Shown here one piece after another: positions 51,006-62,705 of a DNA stretch of 64,000 bases (positions are counted from its first letter, which is position 1; every line of letters begins with the position of its first letter). The notes beneath the pieces were generated by a model. The model saw only the letters and a program-made list of their open reading frames with translations, was not told the DNA's origin and did no database searches. This DNA comes from Lunularia cruciata. Its lineage: Eukaryota; Streptophyta; Marchantiopsida; Lunulariales; Lunulariaceae. The DNA is taken from the NCBI GenBank assembly GCA_948567375.1, contig OX419758.1, forward strand, positions 33,547,001 through 33,611,000, written 5' to 3'. A program made the position numbers and the translations under genes.

Positions 51006-53999
51006 CAGTACCTGCCAATTGGCTGGTCGGCTGAGTAACATGACTCCTGGAGAAGAGAGAGTGTCACAGAATTCCACATTCTTGTCACGAAGCAATCGAT
51101 GGGGAGCTATGGAAGCCTCCCTAACAGAGTTCCAAATTACTCGTTGTTTTTTATGTCTTATGAACGAGTTTCATATGCTTGTGAAGCCTCACTCACTTTA
51201 CTTATACTCTATAATTTGAAGATATAATTAATTATCTATCATCTAATTTTTGCTCAAATGTATTTACTGCTCTAGAGTTAGTAAAGAAATGTTTTGAATA
51301 TTCAAAAAAATATCTACGGTACGTAGGTAGGTAAATAAATCTACGGTGAAATCTGACAAGAACATGCAATTTACTATATTTTCAAATAAAACATTTATAC
51401 ATAGTTACCATCGTATCATAGCTACCTAGCTCAACGACTAAGTAGTTATGATGCGCCTCTAAGTCTTTTACGGTCTCGTTCATGGGCTCTTACTCTACCA
51501 TTGAGACACGAGGTTCCTTCCATGCCTCCTTATCTACTTGGAACTTGACAATCCACAAATTAAATGATAATTATATTAGGAGTATGGCCTTACTATTAGT
51601 CCATGTACTCAATATAGTCCTCCTTTGATAATCTCCCCAATTAACTTACCAATTCTTTTCATGAATGCTTGACGGTGGTCATGCTTCCAATCCCTTAGAT
51701 TATAGCCATAGGAGATGTTTGCAATTATTAGAGTAATCTGTATGTAATAACATCTACCAGGTCTCAAGCATAATCATTGTGTACTTTGAGGTTATAAGCT
51801 TCTCCATTAGATAAATTTCTTCACCTATACTCAACACTTAGAGAGACTTCATGAAAAATATCTTCCATATTTTCAATTTTTCATTCAAATTATTTTCTCA
51901 TTCAATGTAATTGGGACCTCAATGCAAAGAACTTTGAAAGGAGAATTTGGTTTTATCAACTTCCTTTTGACTAGGATCTTAGTGGTATTCTTCTTTGCAA
52001 CTTTTTCTCCAAATAAAAAAGTTATTTACTATTTTTTTCTTTCTAAAAGAAAAAGAGATCCATAAAGAAAGAATAAACAAACTTAAAAAGCAATTGATAA
52101 ATTTTTTTTATCCAAGAAAGCTATGTGGCTAAGTGCATACTTAGTTGCTTACAAATATATTTGCAAATGATATGTAAAACTCCATGAAATTTTGACCAAA
52201 TACATAGATAATTAGATCTAGTTATTGCTAGGCATAAACCCAAGCCTTTGTCTCAAATTCATTTTTTTGCAAGCCTAATTTGGCAAGGGAGTGAGTTAAC
52301 CTCTAGGGGCAAAAAGTAGGGATTTTTTTGCCAAATTTTTGGTATAATTTGGAATTAAATGGTATGACTTATTGCCATGAATAAATCAACATCCAATAAC
52401 AATCCTTAACCAATGTTAATTCCAAAGCAAACTGGTTGATTATGGTACATCTGATCATTACTAGGATTGAATGGCCATGGAATGCCATCCAAGCAATGTC
52501 ATATTGGAGTACAAGATTTTGAGAAAAGGTACCATGTCAAAGGAATCACCATTGAGCCAAAGATAAGTAGTAAATATTGAATTCCACATGTGGGTTGACA
52601 TCAAACACCTAGGATAGGGATTGGAATGCAAAGGGACACCACTAAAATGGGAAATCAAGGGATCTATGAATTGGACAAGTTTGGCACTCAAGCTTTCACT
52701 CAAGCAAGTAGGGTTGGAGTGGGAAGGAAAGAAGTGTCTGGAAAAAATTATAACATGTCATTCAATTTGTAATATCATGGTAAGAACTGGTCTATCCCAT
52801 AAGGATACAAGTTAGATATGACCAAAAATGAGGTAAAGGTGTCAAAATGATGAAAATCTATTATTTTTTATTTAAAATTTTGGGTGAAGTCATTCTTGGG
52901 AGAGTGTAGTATCACCCCTATTGACATACTACAAAAAAAGAAACAAACAATACTCACTTTTACTACAAATATAGTCCATATGACTCCAAAGTGATGAAAC
53001 ATTTGTAACAAAGGTCACTTTGCCTTGGAAATTCCTTAACCTTTGCATTGCCTGGCCAAATTCCTATCTACTATTGTTGTGAATAGTCATACAATCTACA
53101 CCCACTTTACAAACTTTGGGTCATATAAGATCAGCTGTTCTTAGGGTGGCTTATGACTAGTAATATGGAAAGTGCAAACTAAGTTGGAGTCAAATCTTCC
53201 AAGTGTCCTATCTCCCAAACATTTACAACTATAGCATAGTGTTCCACCCTTCCCAAAAAGCACTACTTTATAGGAGGTTAGAATGTCTCATGTTTCTTAG
53301 TCTCCCAATTCATGTTACTTAACAATACCTAGGCGAGTAAAAGTTCATTATGATATTGTTCTTTACCTATGTAGAGCACCTAGAAGTCAACCCTCTAGTT
53401 CCAAACAAATTATTCCTTTACTTCAATGCTTATACCTCTATGCCAAGATTCCTCATGACTAAGTGATTGAGTATGCAAATCTTCATATAGAGAGCAAACA
53501 CATAGACATACACATACACCAACTTGAAAATCTTGATGGTATAAGCCTTGTTTAGTAAAATGAAAAGATGTACCAAATGAATGCAATAAAAATTGGGTCT
53601 AAGCCCTATTAACATTCCTACTTAGCTGCCAAAGAGATCCAATGGCTACAAATGGTTGGTAATCTTCTAACTACATCTAATCCTTACTAGTAAGATTCCT
53701 ATCTTATATTGATCTAATCTCCAAAGGAGCACATTTGACATGTAATTTCCACTCCAACAAAATTTCATCTCTACATTTTATTATGCAGGTATCTACTTGG
53801 TTTTATATTTACACCAAGATCTACTAAGTATTTACAACTACAAAGTGAATGGGTACAAACATAAGAATGATAAAATCCTAACTATGATGGATTGTTGTTC
53901 ATTCTTTATAACAATATTTGTTCTCATTCATATGTTGTATTGGAGCAAAGTAACTACTTGTTTTTTGAATTTTTTGGTGGCACTTGGGACAATTTTCTT

Positions 54000-54850
54000 G
54001 CTCCTTTGGATAGTTGAATGAGCTCCATTAGTCCCTTATTGTAATTGGTGACTTTTTTTGCAAAGCTTGCTTGTGCGTCCTTGAATTTGGAGTTCATATG
54101 GCCTTGTAGCTTCAAGGATAAGGTCATCAGCTGGCCATTTGTATAGAGTTTCCTCTTGAGAGCATCAATTTATTTCTTGAAATTGGTGATCTTTGTTCCC
54201 TATGTTGTCTTATTTGCAATTTGTACTAACCGTCCCAAGAGTTGTGTCACCATGTGTTCTTTGGTCATGAGAAGCCAAGTGTACTTGTTCTTCAAGTTGT
54301 CCCTTTCTTGTTGGAGTTCTACTTTCAAGTCCTCTTGTACCTTTGTCATAATATCCTCCTCTTTGTCTCATGATCATTTTAGGTTCATTGTGATTTCTTG
54401 AATACAAATTTTGGTTAGCTCTTTCAAGGTTTTTATAGTCGGACTCTACCACAATTGCCTTAGAGTTGGTGGCTTTCAGTTCTACTCTGATGGTCATTGC
54501 TTCTTCTTCATGTGCCTTGATTGTTCTTCATGTTGGGCATGCTGTTCCATGACTTTGTCATGTCCTACATTGACTTTCAATTGTAGGCATTGTAAGATGA
54601 CTTTGTACTATTCTTGTAATGCTAGTTCTCCCTATTGGAACTTCTCTAGCAACTGATCTTTTTCTTGTGAGGAGTTGATCTCCTTCATAAGTCATTCTTT
54701 GGCTTTGTTCAGTTTGGTACAAAGCACAACTTTATCCTTTATAGCTATACTTGCCTTGTAGATCATGGAATTCAGCTCTTTGTAGAAGGGCAAGCTATTC
54801 TCCAATAACTCCATCATTGGGGTGGAGTAAATATATTGATAAACAACAAA
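54000..54850 (-). pseudogene. Degenerate coiled-coil coding sequence
   Basis: On the minus strand, reading down from 54835, the conceptual translation includes MELLENSLPFYKELNSMIYK, EKDQLLEKFQ and DNLKNKYTWLL, rich in Leu, Lys, Glu and Gln with heptad spacing, interrupted by many stops and frame changes. It lies just outside the LTR of the chromovirus. It resembles in style the coiled-coil ORFs inside the insertion at 56734-60476, but I cannot show that they are related. Confidence 0.4.
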
Positions 54851-55052
54851 AGTGAATTTTTTTCATACTTCAAACTACAATAGATGTCTTCTATCATATT
54901 TTTGGTCCTCATCTGGTGTCATGCCATTTGTAGCGTCACATCTAGAGTGTGTAAATGACCAAAACCAAGTAGAGAAATAGGAGAATGGAAACTCACATTG
55001 GGACATTTGAATGTGGGAAAACTTTGATGCCTAGCATGAGCTTTGGTATTGG

Positions 55053-55061
55053 TATTTATAG
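55053..55061 (-). promoter_or_regulatory. TATA box in the chromovirus LTR
   Basis: CTATAAATA on the minus strand, directly downstream (in transcription direction) of the repeat cluster. This gives a U3 of about 320 bp. Confidence 0.75.
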
Positions 55062-55080
55062 GTAGCATACAAGGCTCTTG

Positions 55081-55282
55081 AGAAACTTCTCAAGAAACTT
55101 CCTTGAGCCACTTTCTTAGAGTGCAAGCCAAGTTAACCAGGAAACTTCTCAAGAAGCTTCCTTCTAGAAGTCGCTACTTGGCGTGTAAGCTAAGCTAGTT
55201 GGAAGCTTCCAGAAGCTTTCTTCTAAAAGCTACCTACTTGGGGTGCAAATTAAGCTAGTAATGAATCTTCCCAAGAAGATTC
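55081..55282 (-). promoter_or_regulatory. Heat-shock-element-like cluster in four 60-bp repeats of the LTR
   Basis: Repeats begin near 55081, 55141, 55201 and 55261. Each carries GAAnnTTC palindromes: GAAACTTC twice at 55082-55100, GAAACTTC and GAAGCTTC at 55141-55160, GAAGCTTCCAGAAGCTTT at 55202-55219 (a continuous nGAAnnTTCnnGAAnnTT array), GAATCTTC and GAAGATTC at 55263-55282. The motif is symmetrical, so strand does not matter. This is the binding pattern of heat-shock transcription factors; here it is immediately upstream of the TATA box. Confidence 0.7.
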
Positions 55283-55307
55283 CTAGATACTTTTGGAATA
55301 TTTTGGG

Positions 55308-55600
55308 CTAATTTGGCTTATTCTCTACTTCATTACCCTTACTAACTACATTGCTAAACTCCATATTATTACATATTCCCCCACCGCTAGTTAGTGACGT
55401 ACTCGTCGCCATTGAAGGTTCAAACTCTTGGATGGTTGTCTGAGCATTCTGGAGGTGAGAAAGAGGTTCCCATGTGGCATCATGAAGGGGATACCCTTTC
55501 CAAAGGACTTTGTACTCCACATGTTGTCGGTGTTCTCATTGAATGTGGCGACGTGCAAGGATACAATCAACTTTGTACTCCTCATAATCATTGATTGGAA
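55308..55600 (-). pseudogene. Integrase C-terminal chromodomain; frame runs through the purine tract into the LTR
   Basis: Encodes YEEYKVDCILARR and EYKVLWKGYPLHDATWEP, the conserved core of retrotransposon chromodomains (K-W-K-G-Y-P and T-W-E-P signatures), which guide integration to particular chromatin. A frameshift lies near 55520 between the two pieces. The frame then crosses the purine tract (GGTGGGGGAATA, 55374-55387) and ends at 55308, about 65 bases inside the 3' LTR. Confidence 0.82.
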
Positions 55601-55639
55601 TGGGAGGAGGAGGAGGTTGGACATGAGAAGAAAAAGAAA

Positions 55640-56728
55640 CAAAGGGTTTTAACTTGGAAATATGAAAGATATGGTAGATGTGCATATGATAAGGTAAGGC
55701 AAGTTGATAAGCAATAGGAAAGATGATTTGGGTGACATCAAAGGGTCCTATCTAATTAGGGGGAGTTTTTGGACTTGGATATCAAGTGAGCGGGGAGGTT
55801 ACTAGAGGATAGCATGACTTTATCAACAACTTCAAAGGTAAGATCATGACAATGGTGGTCTGCTTGTTTTTGATGATTCTAAGCAACACAAAGGTGAGAT
55901 TTGGCTTGCTGGAGAGGTTCGGATATGGTGGTCAAGAAGGTTGAAGTATGAGGGACCTGAGATGAGGAGGAACAAGAAGAGAATCTGGAACAAGCGGATC
56001 TTGGCCAAAATTGAGGAAAAAGGAGAAAATTTGGTGCTTGCATGTTTGGAATTATGAAAGGTAAATTTTGTAGCTACAAGACATTCATCCCATTTGGTAT
56101 GGTGGACATTGACAAAGGCACACATCATATCTTCCAAGGTATGCTTTGCACATTTGGTTTGTCCATCAGTTTGAGGATGATAGGCCATGAAAAAATCAAG
56201 CTTGGTGCCAAGTATCTAGAAGAGTGCTTGCCAAAACTTCTTGACAAATCAAGGATCACAATCGGAAATGAGTATACGTGGCATCCCATGATGCTTGAAG
56301 ACATTGTTGAAGTAGATTTGTGCTAAGGTTGGAGCATCCATGGTATGAAAGGTTGGTGCCAAGTGGATTTGCTGACTAAGCTCATCCACAAACACCATGA
56401 TTATTGTGTGTCCTTGCTTTGTCTTGGGCAAGGATGTGATGAGATCCAAGCTCATGTGTTCCCATTGAGCAGATGGAATAGGGAGTGGTTGAAGAAGTCC
56501 ACTCGGCTTCTGGTTGCTGGCCTTGTTACATTGGTAGCTCTCACATGATCAAGAAAACTCTTGAACATATCGTGTCATGTTGGGCCACCACCATTGGCGT
56601 TGGAGAGTACCCAAGGTCTTGTCCACACCCATGTGATCAGCTATTGGTAAATCTTGGGCTTCTTGAAGGCACACAAGTCGGAGATCACCTTTGGTTGGAA
56701 TATAAATCTGGTCCTCATGGAATAGAAG
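55640..56728 (-). pseudogene. Integrase core of the chromovirus (first fragment side, split by insertion)
   Basis: 56728-56549: GLLFHEDQIYIPTKGD, DHMGVDKTLGTL and the WWWPNM zinc-region end. 56455-56249: SLDLITSLPKTK with the first core Asp and ILISDCDP with the second. 56188-55844: AYHPQTDGQTK, where the catalytic Glu of GQTE is Lys. The upstream part of the linker continues beyond the insertion at 60482-60644. Confidence 0.82.
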
Positions 56729-57525
56729 ACCTTTGTGACAACCCAACAAATATCACTTTTGTGGTAATCAGGTAAGTAAAGTTCATTCACGTAGAGATAT
56801 AATTCAGAATTGGTCAAATATGAAGTCAAATAATAACAATGTAGTTCTTCTTGATTTCTTCTTTAATCTCTCAGGTAGCAACTACACCCAAAAGAGAGTA
56901 ACAAGCACTGACTTGTAGCCTTGTCACAACAATTTGTCACACTTAATCACAACTCCATCAATTCTTTCCAAACAATCTTGATTGTGATGATTCAGATTCT
57001 CTTGAAAATGACACTTCATTGCAAAACGACTTCGCCTTAGAATTGTGTTCCACCCCTCCACTAAAAGCACAACTTCCTTGATTGAAATTGCTTCACATCA
57101 ACATTACATTGCACTTACAAAGGCAGAATACTACCAACACTATAATTCCTCTCAGATCTATCAAGGCATTGCTCCAATTGCACTTCACTCAGGATCAATC
57201 AAACACATAGAATGAAGATCAAGGCTGCGGAACCCAACATCCAACAAACACATTGATTTGCACTTTGAAATTCTCCACACACTCACAAGCACACACACCA
57301 AGTTGATACTCGGAATTAAGCTCAAGTGACAAGCCCTACGTCACAATACTTCACTTTATCTATCTTAAAAAATTATGAATATTGAACAACATAACACTAC
57401 AAATGCTCCCCTTAAATAGTAAAGCAATGGATAGTTGACTATACCATTCTACAACAACTCTCCCAACCTGAATTTAATGACAATGCACCTCTTCATATCT
57501 ACCTCTTCATATCTCAAAATTGTTT

Positions 57526-58542
57526 CTACTCCGATCCGATGTCAATTTCTTCATCGGCTCCCAATCCCGATGATCTTCCTATTACCTTTCCTTCTTTGGG
57601 TATATCTAATTCTACCAGGTCCTTCACTATTTCTACTACTTCTTCACTCTGAGCTACAATTACACTAGTAGGTAATCTGTCTACTTCCTTATCTTGCAAC
57701 CCACTCCTCTCTAATGTCTCAAAGGACAAGTCCAAAGACACCTGAATTCCTACTTCTACAACATTGCACTTCTTCTCCTCCTTCATACTACTAATTCTTT
57801 CTAACTCTGAATTCACTAAATCTAATCTGAGACTGACATTGTCTCCTACTTCCAACATCTTTCTATCGGCTTGCTCTCTCAATCAAATTAGAAGAGTGTT
57901 CATATCAACATCCTTTGCTCTCTTCTTCCGATTTTCCTGCAAAAGCAACTTTAACTCATGTAGTCTCACTTCTTCCAACCTTCCTTCTGCCTCAATGCAC
58001 AACATTCCTCTCAATTTCCCCACAACTTCTCCTACTGATTCCGATGCATAATCCCAAGATTGCTCTACCTTCAACTCCTCCCGGTACATCTTCAACTCAT
58101 CTTTGTACTCAACAACAAGTATCTTTTTTTCCTCCTCATATTGAGAACGCTATAACTCAACACTTTGTATCAATTCTCTCAACCTTTCTTCTTCTTGATA
58201 TCTGATCGCCAACTCTCTCTGCCATGCTTGATCCTTCCCGGCTGCACTCTTCCTCAAGCTGTCTAACTCTTGCTCCATCACTGCTGCTATTGCTTTCACA
58301 TGGATACTTTTGATGCGCATGTCATTGACCTCCTCTTTCATCTTGGTCAGCAACATTGTCTGCTCCTTCAACTCTTTGGCTTGATGCTGCATTTCTCTCC
58401 CTCTTGACTCAAAACTCTCTTGCAACTTCTCAAAAGTCTTCTTCTTCAAGATTGTATCCACCCAAAGCTCTTCAACTTCCTCGTCTCTTTGGATTACATG
58501 TTCCTGCAATCCCTTCACTTCAGCCAGCAAATATTTCACCAC
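57526..58542 (-). pseudogene. Uncharacterised coiled-coil ORFs within the insertion
   Basis: Three successive minus-strand frames (58542-58150, 58095-57883, 57882-57526). The first has heptads over most of its 130 residues (VKGLQEHVIQRDEEVEEL, LDSLRKSAAGKDQAWQREL). The second is also helical (EVRLHELKLLLQENRKKRA). The third has KMLEVGDNVSLRLDLVNSEL and an acidic tail. They are separated by stops and probably derive from one long protein. No enzymatic domain is recognised. Confidence 0.5.
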
Positions 58543-58817
58543 CTACAACTCATTCTTTGCCTTCATCCTAGACTATGGAATTACCTTTTGTTGCTCTTTC
58601 AACAGCTCAAATAGTGGAGTTACAACTTGTGTTAAATATTTTTCTTCTTCTTAAATATTGTTCCAAAGTTCTCTTTGTCTTTGGCCACATCTTTGTACTT
58701 TGCCTCTTTTGCCGGCTCCTTCTTCCAAAGTCTCAATCTTTGTACTTTCAGTGATACTGCATCCGAGCTTCCTTCTTCCTTACCCATTGAACTTGGGCCC
58801 GTAGGGTTCTCCTTCTA

Positions 58818-59925
58818 TCACTTGGCCTCCATCTCTTCCATGACCAAGGCTACACAAGGATTAGCACTTCCCTCCATACAGTCAATTGTTGCATGAAAAT
58901 CTTCATCTTCTTCTACTTCAGCCGATTGCTGAACTTCATCTTCACCCTCACTCTCACTTCCGGATTCCCCACTTTGTAATGTGAGCTCCACTTCTTTTGA
59001 GTCTTCTCCTCTAGACTCTGTCTCTCCTTCAAACTTGGTTTCTGCACGTTCTTCTTTTACCACCTTCTTACCCCGCACAGTGAGTATTCGGATCTTCCTT
59101 TGTGCTGGAGAAAACTTTGCTCTTTCGGGTTGAGTCCGCTTCTTCTTCTTCTTTGGGCTTATGACTTCTTCTATCTCCCCGTTGTCCTGTTCTAAAGAAA
59201 TGATCATCACTGGCTTGCAAGTGTGCCATGTAGTGTTGTTGTTCTTCATCCGCTTCTCATCTCAAATCAGGATGAAAATATGACACCATGCGATGCCTCT
59301 CCTCCACTGGCAGCAAATTGAACTCAAAGTAGAAATGTGCTACAAATGGTGCAAAATAATGTGGAGGCAAATTTTTTCTCCAATTGATGACCATCTGCCT
59401 CATTTGCTAGTGGAAACACTTCACCTAATTCACCTTCACTCCTGCAAACATTTGGTGGAAGAAGACAGATTGCTGCATGTTCACATATGTTGTTCTTTTG
59501 GGTTTGAACATCACCATTATTGCTCCTATGATACTTCATTTAATCGGGTCCCAATAGGACTCCACCTTGTAACCAATAGTTGTACACGGAGCAAAGAATG
59601 AATTGCAAATTTCCGTAGTCTCTTCTACAGCATCACACTTCTGATAGAAGGTGATCTCCATTGGCTCTCTTGCTTCCTTTCCCAACACTAACCTCCAATC
59701 TGACTTAGTCCATCGAGTCGGATTTTGTCTCTTCTCCTTGACTTCAGTGCCTTCCTCACAATTACTTGCAGCTATCTTTGCCATCACTCTTGGGAAATTG
59801 AAATTCCACTTCCATGCTAAAAAGGTAATACAAAGTCTATTTAAGACTTTGATCCTTGCTACAACATCTAACCTCCAAATTGCAAAGCTCCTTATTGCGA
59901 GGATGTTCTTGACTTTCTTTGCCAT
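58818..59925 (-). pseudogene. Uncharacterised ORFs with Trp-rich N-terminal domain and basic/acidic tail
   Basis: 59925-59536 (129 residues) includes NPTRWTKSDWRLVLGKEAREP and SFFAPCTTIGYKVESYWDP. The reading sense continues, with stops, through 59535-59250 (NLPPHYFAPFVAHFYFEFNL in a shifted frame) to 59249-58818, which has a nuclear-localisation-like SPKKKKKRTQPERAK and a Glu/Ser-rich acidic stretch. With the coiled-coil frames downstream this may be one decayed polyprotein or captured gene. Function unknown; I do not recognise the family. Confidence 0.45.
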
Positions 59926-60481
59926 GATTTTCTCTCTTATTCTTTGGCACTGAAAAACTATTCCGTCTCATGGACTCAACACTCTACCCCTTCACTTTCA
60001 ATTGGCTTCTTGACACACATTAATGCAAGACGACTACTAAGAAGAACATGATATCTACTTGATATATTCCATTTTCCCCTATGCAATCACAATTTTATAT
60101 TACCCCGAAGTGCAGTCATTTTTTAGTCAATTTCAAAATTGACTCCCCCTTCTTCTACGTGTTGATGTCTTGTCATTGTAAAGACATGCTTCTTTTGCCT
60201 CCACTATTTCTTGAAGTGTACTTTCTTGCCACATAGAGAGGTTGTTAGACCGTCTTTGTATCGGCCGTTGCTGCCCAGTCCAAAGATGATCATCTTTGGA
60301 CTTGTTTCTTTGTACTCCCCTTCCGAGTACTTCCATTTTCTGACCCAAAGTTGACTTATTTGGGTTTACTCCAAAGACACACCCTTCCATTCTTTTCTTT
60401 GTAATTTGACTTTCTTACTCACTTCTTCCTCAAAACACTAACAAAATAGAAGAAAACAAAAAATGTGGGCACCACAACCTT

Positions 60482-61833
60482 CCTTGAAGGAGAAGGTGTT
60501 GTACTCCTTGTTGCATTTTGTAAGACGACCATGTACTATTTGGAAGAAGGGATCTTGTTGTAGAGCTGACCAAAACTCATTTTGGACCTTGGAGTCAATT
60601 GACACCATTGTAATTGCTACCGTGATGAGAGGAAGAGACTTCAAATCAGGTCATTATGATAGAGCATCAAGGATGACATGGAACCAACCTAGTTTGTACT
60701 CAAGTTTGATGTCAAACAATTGGAATTGTTCCTACCACTAATGATGTCAACTCTTCATGTGTTCCAAGTGTAAGGTCTACAACAATGGTTTGTGATGGTT
60801 CACATGATCAATTGATTCCCCAAGAGATAATGCCTCCATACCTTGGTGGCATATACCATTGCAAGTTGTTCTCAATTTTGAGCAAAGTAATTTCTTTCAA
60901 CCATATTTAGTCGGCAAGACACAAAGGCAATGGGATGTATTCCATCTGGGAATTCTTGTTGTAACACAACTTTAATTGCAAAGTGAGAAGCATCAAAATC
61001 AACCACACACGGTAGTTGAGGATCATATGGTTGAAGAATGGACCTTGAAGACACCATATGTTTCAAATTCTAAATTCTTCTTTGTGCTTGGTGGTCCATT
61101 GGAAGCTCAAGTCCTTCCCCAAGAGGTCAGTTAGTGGTGCAACCACATGAGCATAATAATGGATGAACCATTTGTAAAAACTGGCAAATCCATTAAATGC
61201 TTGTACTTTTGTAACATCCTTTGGAGTAGGCCAATCAGTAATGGACTTGATTTTCTCCTCTTCTATCTTGATCTCCTCCAATGAGATCTTGTGACCCAAG
61301 AAGGTAACTTCCTTCTCCCAAAAGGCACACTTTGACTTCTTATAGTAAAATTTCCATTGTCATTGTCATAGTCAACGTAGGACTTCTGGCACATGATTCA
61401 TGTGTTATGCCTCTATCTTGCTATAGATTAAGATATCATCCAAGAACACCACCATGTATTGATCCAATAGTCCATTTAACATCCAATGCATCTGATCCAT
61501 AAAGACTATTGGAGCATTAATGAGCCTAAAAGGTAGAACTCTCCACTCAAAATGCCAATACCTTGTGCAAAAGGTAGTCTTTTTCACATCCTCCCTATCA
61601 ATGGGGATTTGCCAATAGCCACTACAAAAATCCAACTTGGAAAAGTATTGTGCTCCACTCAATTGATCAAGCAAGTCATCAATCCAATGCAAAGGATATG
61701 CATTCTTCATTGTTTGCTTATTGAGCCCACGATAATCAATACAAAAACAAAGTCCTCTATCCTTCTTTGGAACAAATAGTACCGGTGCTCCCCAAGGAGA
61801 GGTGCTATGTTCTATGGAGTCCTTCTCCAACAA
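60482..61833 (-). pseudogene. Reverse transcriptase and RNase H of the chromovirus
   Basis: 61833-61405: SIEHSTSPWGAPVLFVPKKD, CIDYRGLNKQT, FSKLDFCSGYWQI and the catalytic VVFLDDILIYSK. 61299-61063: GHKISLEEI and VQAFNGFASFYKWFIHYYA. 61066-60872: RNase H with VVDFDASHFAIKVVLQQ. The remaining RNase H and linker to integrase run to 60482 (DPFFQIVHGRL), where the insertion interrupts. Frameshifts separate the pieces, for example near 61400 and 60870. Confidence 0.85.
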
Positions 61834-62084
61834 CTCCGTAAGTGTTGTTCACAACTCCTCCAACTCCTTTGGTGAGAGCCAATAGATTGGTCTACTCACT
61901 AGAGTACTCCCTTGCAATAACTCAATCTTGAAGTGCATACCACGATTGGAGGGTAATCTCTTTGGCACATCATCCAAAAACACATTCACAAATTATTGAA
62001 CTGTTTGATCAACATTGCTTGATGAGGCCCTTGGCCCTCCTCAGATTGTCCTTGTGCAATCTGCTTGATACACACCACAAAAAT

Positions 62085-62268
62085 AGACTTATCTTCCTCC
62101 AAAGCTTGCTCTATGGCTGCTTCACTAATAAACCTCTCATCTAGAGACTCATCTTTCTTCAAAGCTTGCTCCATGGCTACTTTCTTGGCAAAGTTCCCAT
62201 CTTGGGACCCATCTCCCTTCAAGGCTTGCTCTATGGCTCCCTTCTTGACAAACTTCCCATCTTGAGAC
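62085..62268 (-). repeat. Three in-frame ~60-bp tandem repeats between protease and RT
   Basis: Each unit encodes a 20-residue segment with a core of A-(I/M)-E-Q-A-L followed by charged residues (IEQALEEDKS, MEQALKKDESLD, IEQALKGDGSQD). The plus strand shows AAAGCTTGCTCTATGGCT-type repeats at about 62101, 62161 and 62221. The insert lies in the connecting region of Pol. Confidence 0.85.
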
Positions 62269-62348
62269 TAACTAGTTTTAAGTGTCTTACTCAAAGGTGC
62301 CAAACAACCTAATCGGAAATTCCTACCTTGGTGTTGTACTTGAATTTG

Positions 62349-62705
62349 TTATTGGGTCCAATCAAATTTAACCTTATGACATTCAAGCCAAGGTAGTCCT
62401 AGAATGACATTGTAGAGTAGAGGTGCCACTACAAACCTCATGCACTTCAAATACTCCTTCCCAATCTTGAATGTAACAGGATGTAAGGTACGGAATGAAA
62501 AACCCTTTCTACCATCCGCCATCATCAATCTACTTGTAATTACTGGCTTGATAGGAATACACAATTCCTTTTCTATTTGTATAGACATGCAATTCTTTGA
62601 ACTTCCAAAATCAACCAAAATCCTACAACTCCAATTAGATATTGTACCTTGCAAGTGAAGCAAACTTGCATAGGTTGAGCCTTCAATCCCATTGGAACTA
62701 ATCAA
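62349..62705 (-). pseudogene. Aspartic protease of the chromovirus
   Basis: 118 residues with CRILVDFGSSKNCMS (D-S-G changed to D-F-G) and VILGLPWLECHKVKFDW, the characteristic end of gypsy proteases. Lies between Gag and RT in the expected order. Confidence 0.82.

Larger units (their letters stand above)
45845..54000. other. Intergenic region downstream of the WD40 gene
   Basis: No gene is recognised. 45845 to perhaps 46.1 kb is the likely 3' UTR. It contains a repeat-family copy near 46565-46800, a tandem duplication at 46872-47236, a direct repeat pair at 48675-48963 and a palindrome at 50981-51005. 51.2-54 kb is AT-rich with only short frames. I looked for RNA genes and found none I could support. 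Confidence 0.5.
54950..55373 (-). repeat. 3' LTR of the chromovirus
   Basis: 424 bp. Minus-strand start TGTAATAATATGG at 55373 and end at 54950 (TTTACA). The inner part matches 63907-64000. It holds four tandem ~60-bp repeats (55081-55282) and a TATA box. Confidence 0.88.
56734..60476 (-). mobile_element. 3.7-kb insertion in the chromovirus integrase, class undetermined
   Basis: Flanked by perfect 5-bp duplications ACCTT (56729-56733 and 60477-60481). Ends are TGTGACAACCC at 56734 and GGGCACCACA at 60476, with the TG...CA form of LTR-type elements. Removing it restores the integrase linker (FSFKEG to GLLFHED). I found no LTR pair inside, so it may be a LARD-like or otherwise non-autonomous element, or an unfamiliar class. 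It carries minus-strand coiled-coil ORFs. Confidence 0.65.

Noticed and set aside
49200-51230. Short ORFs at 49432-50418 as exons of a second gene
   Set aside because: No recognisable domain, no set of compatible splice sites, and composition not distinct from the surroundings.
51400-51540. Possible tRNA gene near CTCTTACTCTACCATTGAG
   Set aside because: No cloverleaf with acceptor and T arms could be formed by eye.
56734-60476. Insertion as a standard LTR retrotransposon
   Set aside because: TG...CA ends and a 5-bp duplication fit, but comparing the first and last ~400 bp shows no direct repeat and no pol domain is present.
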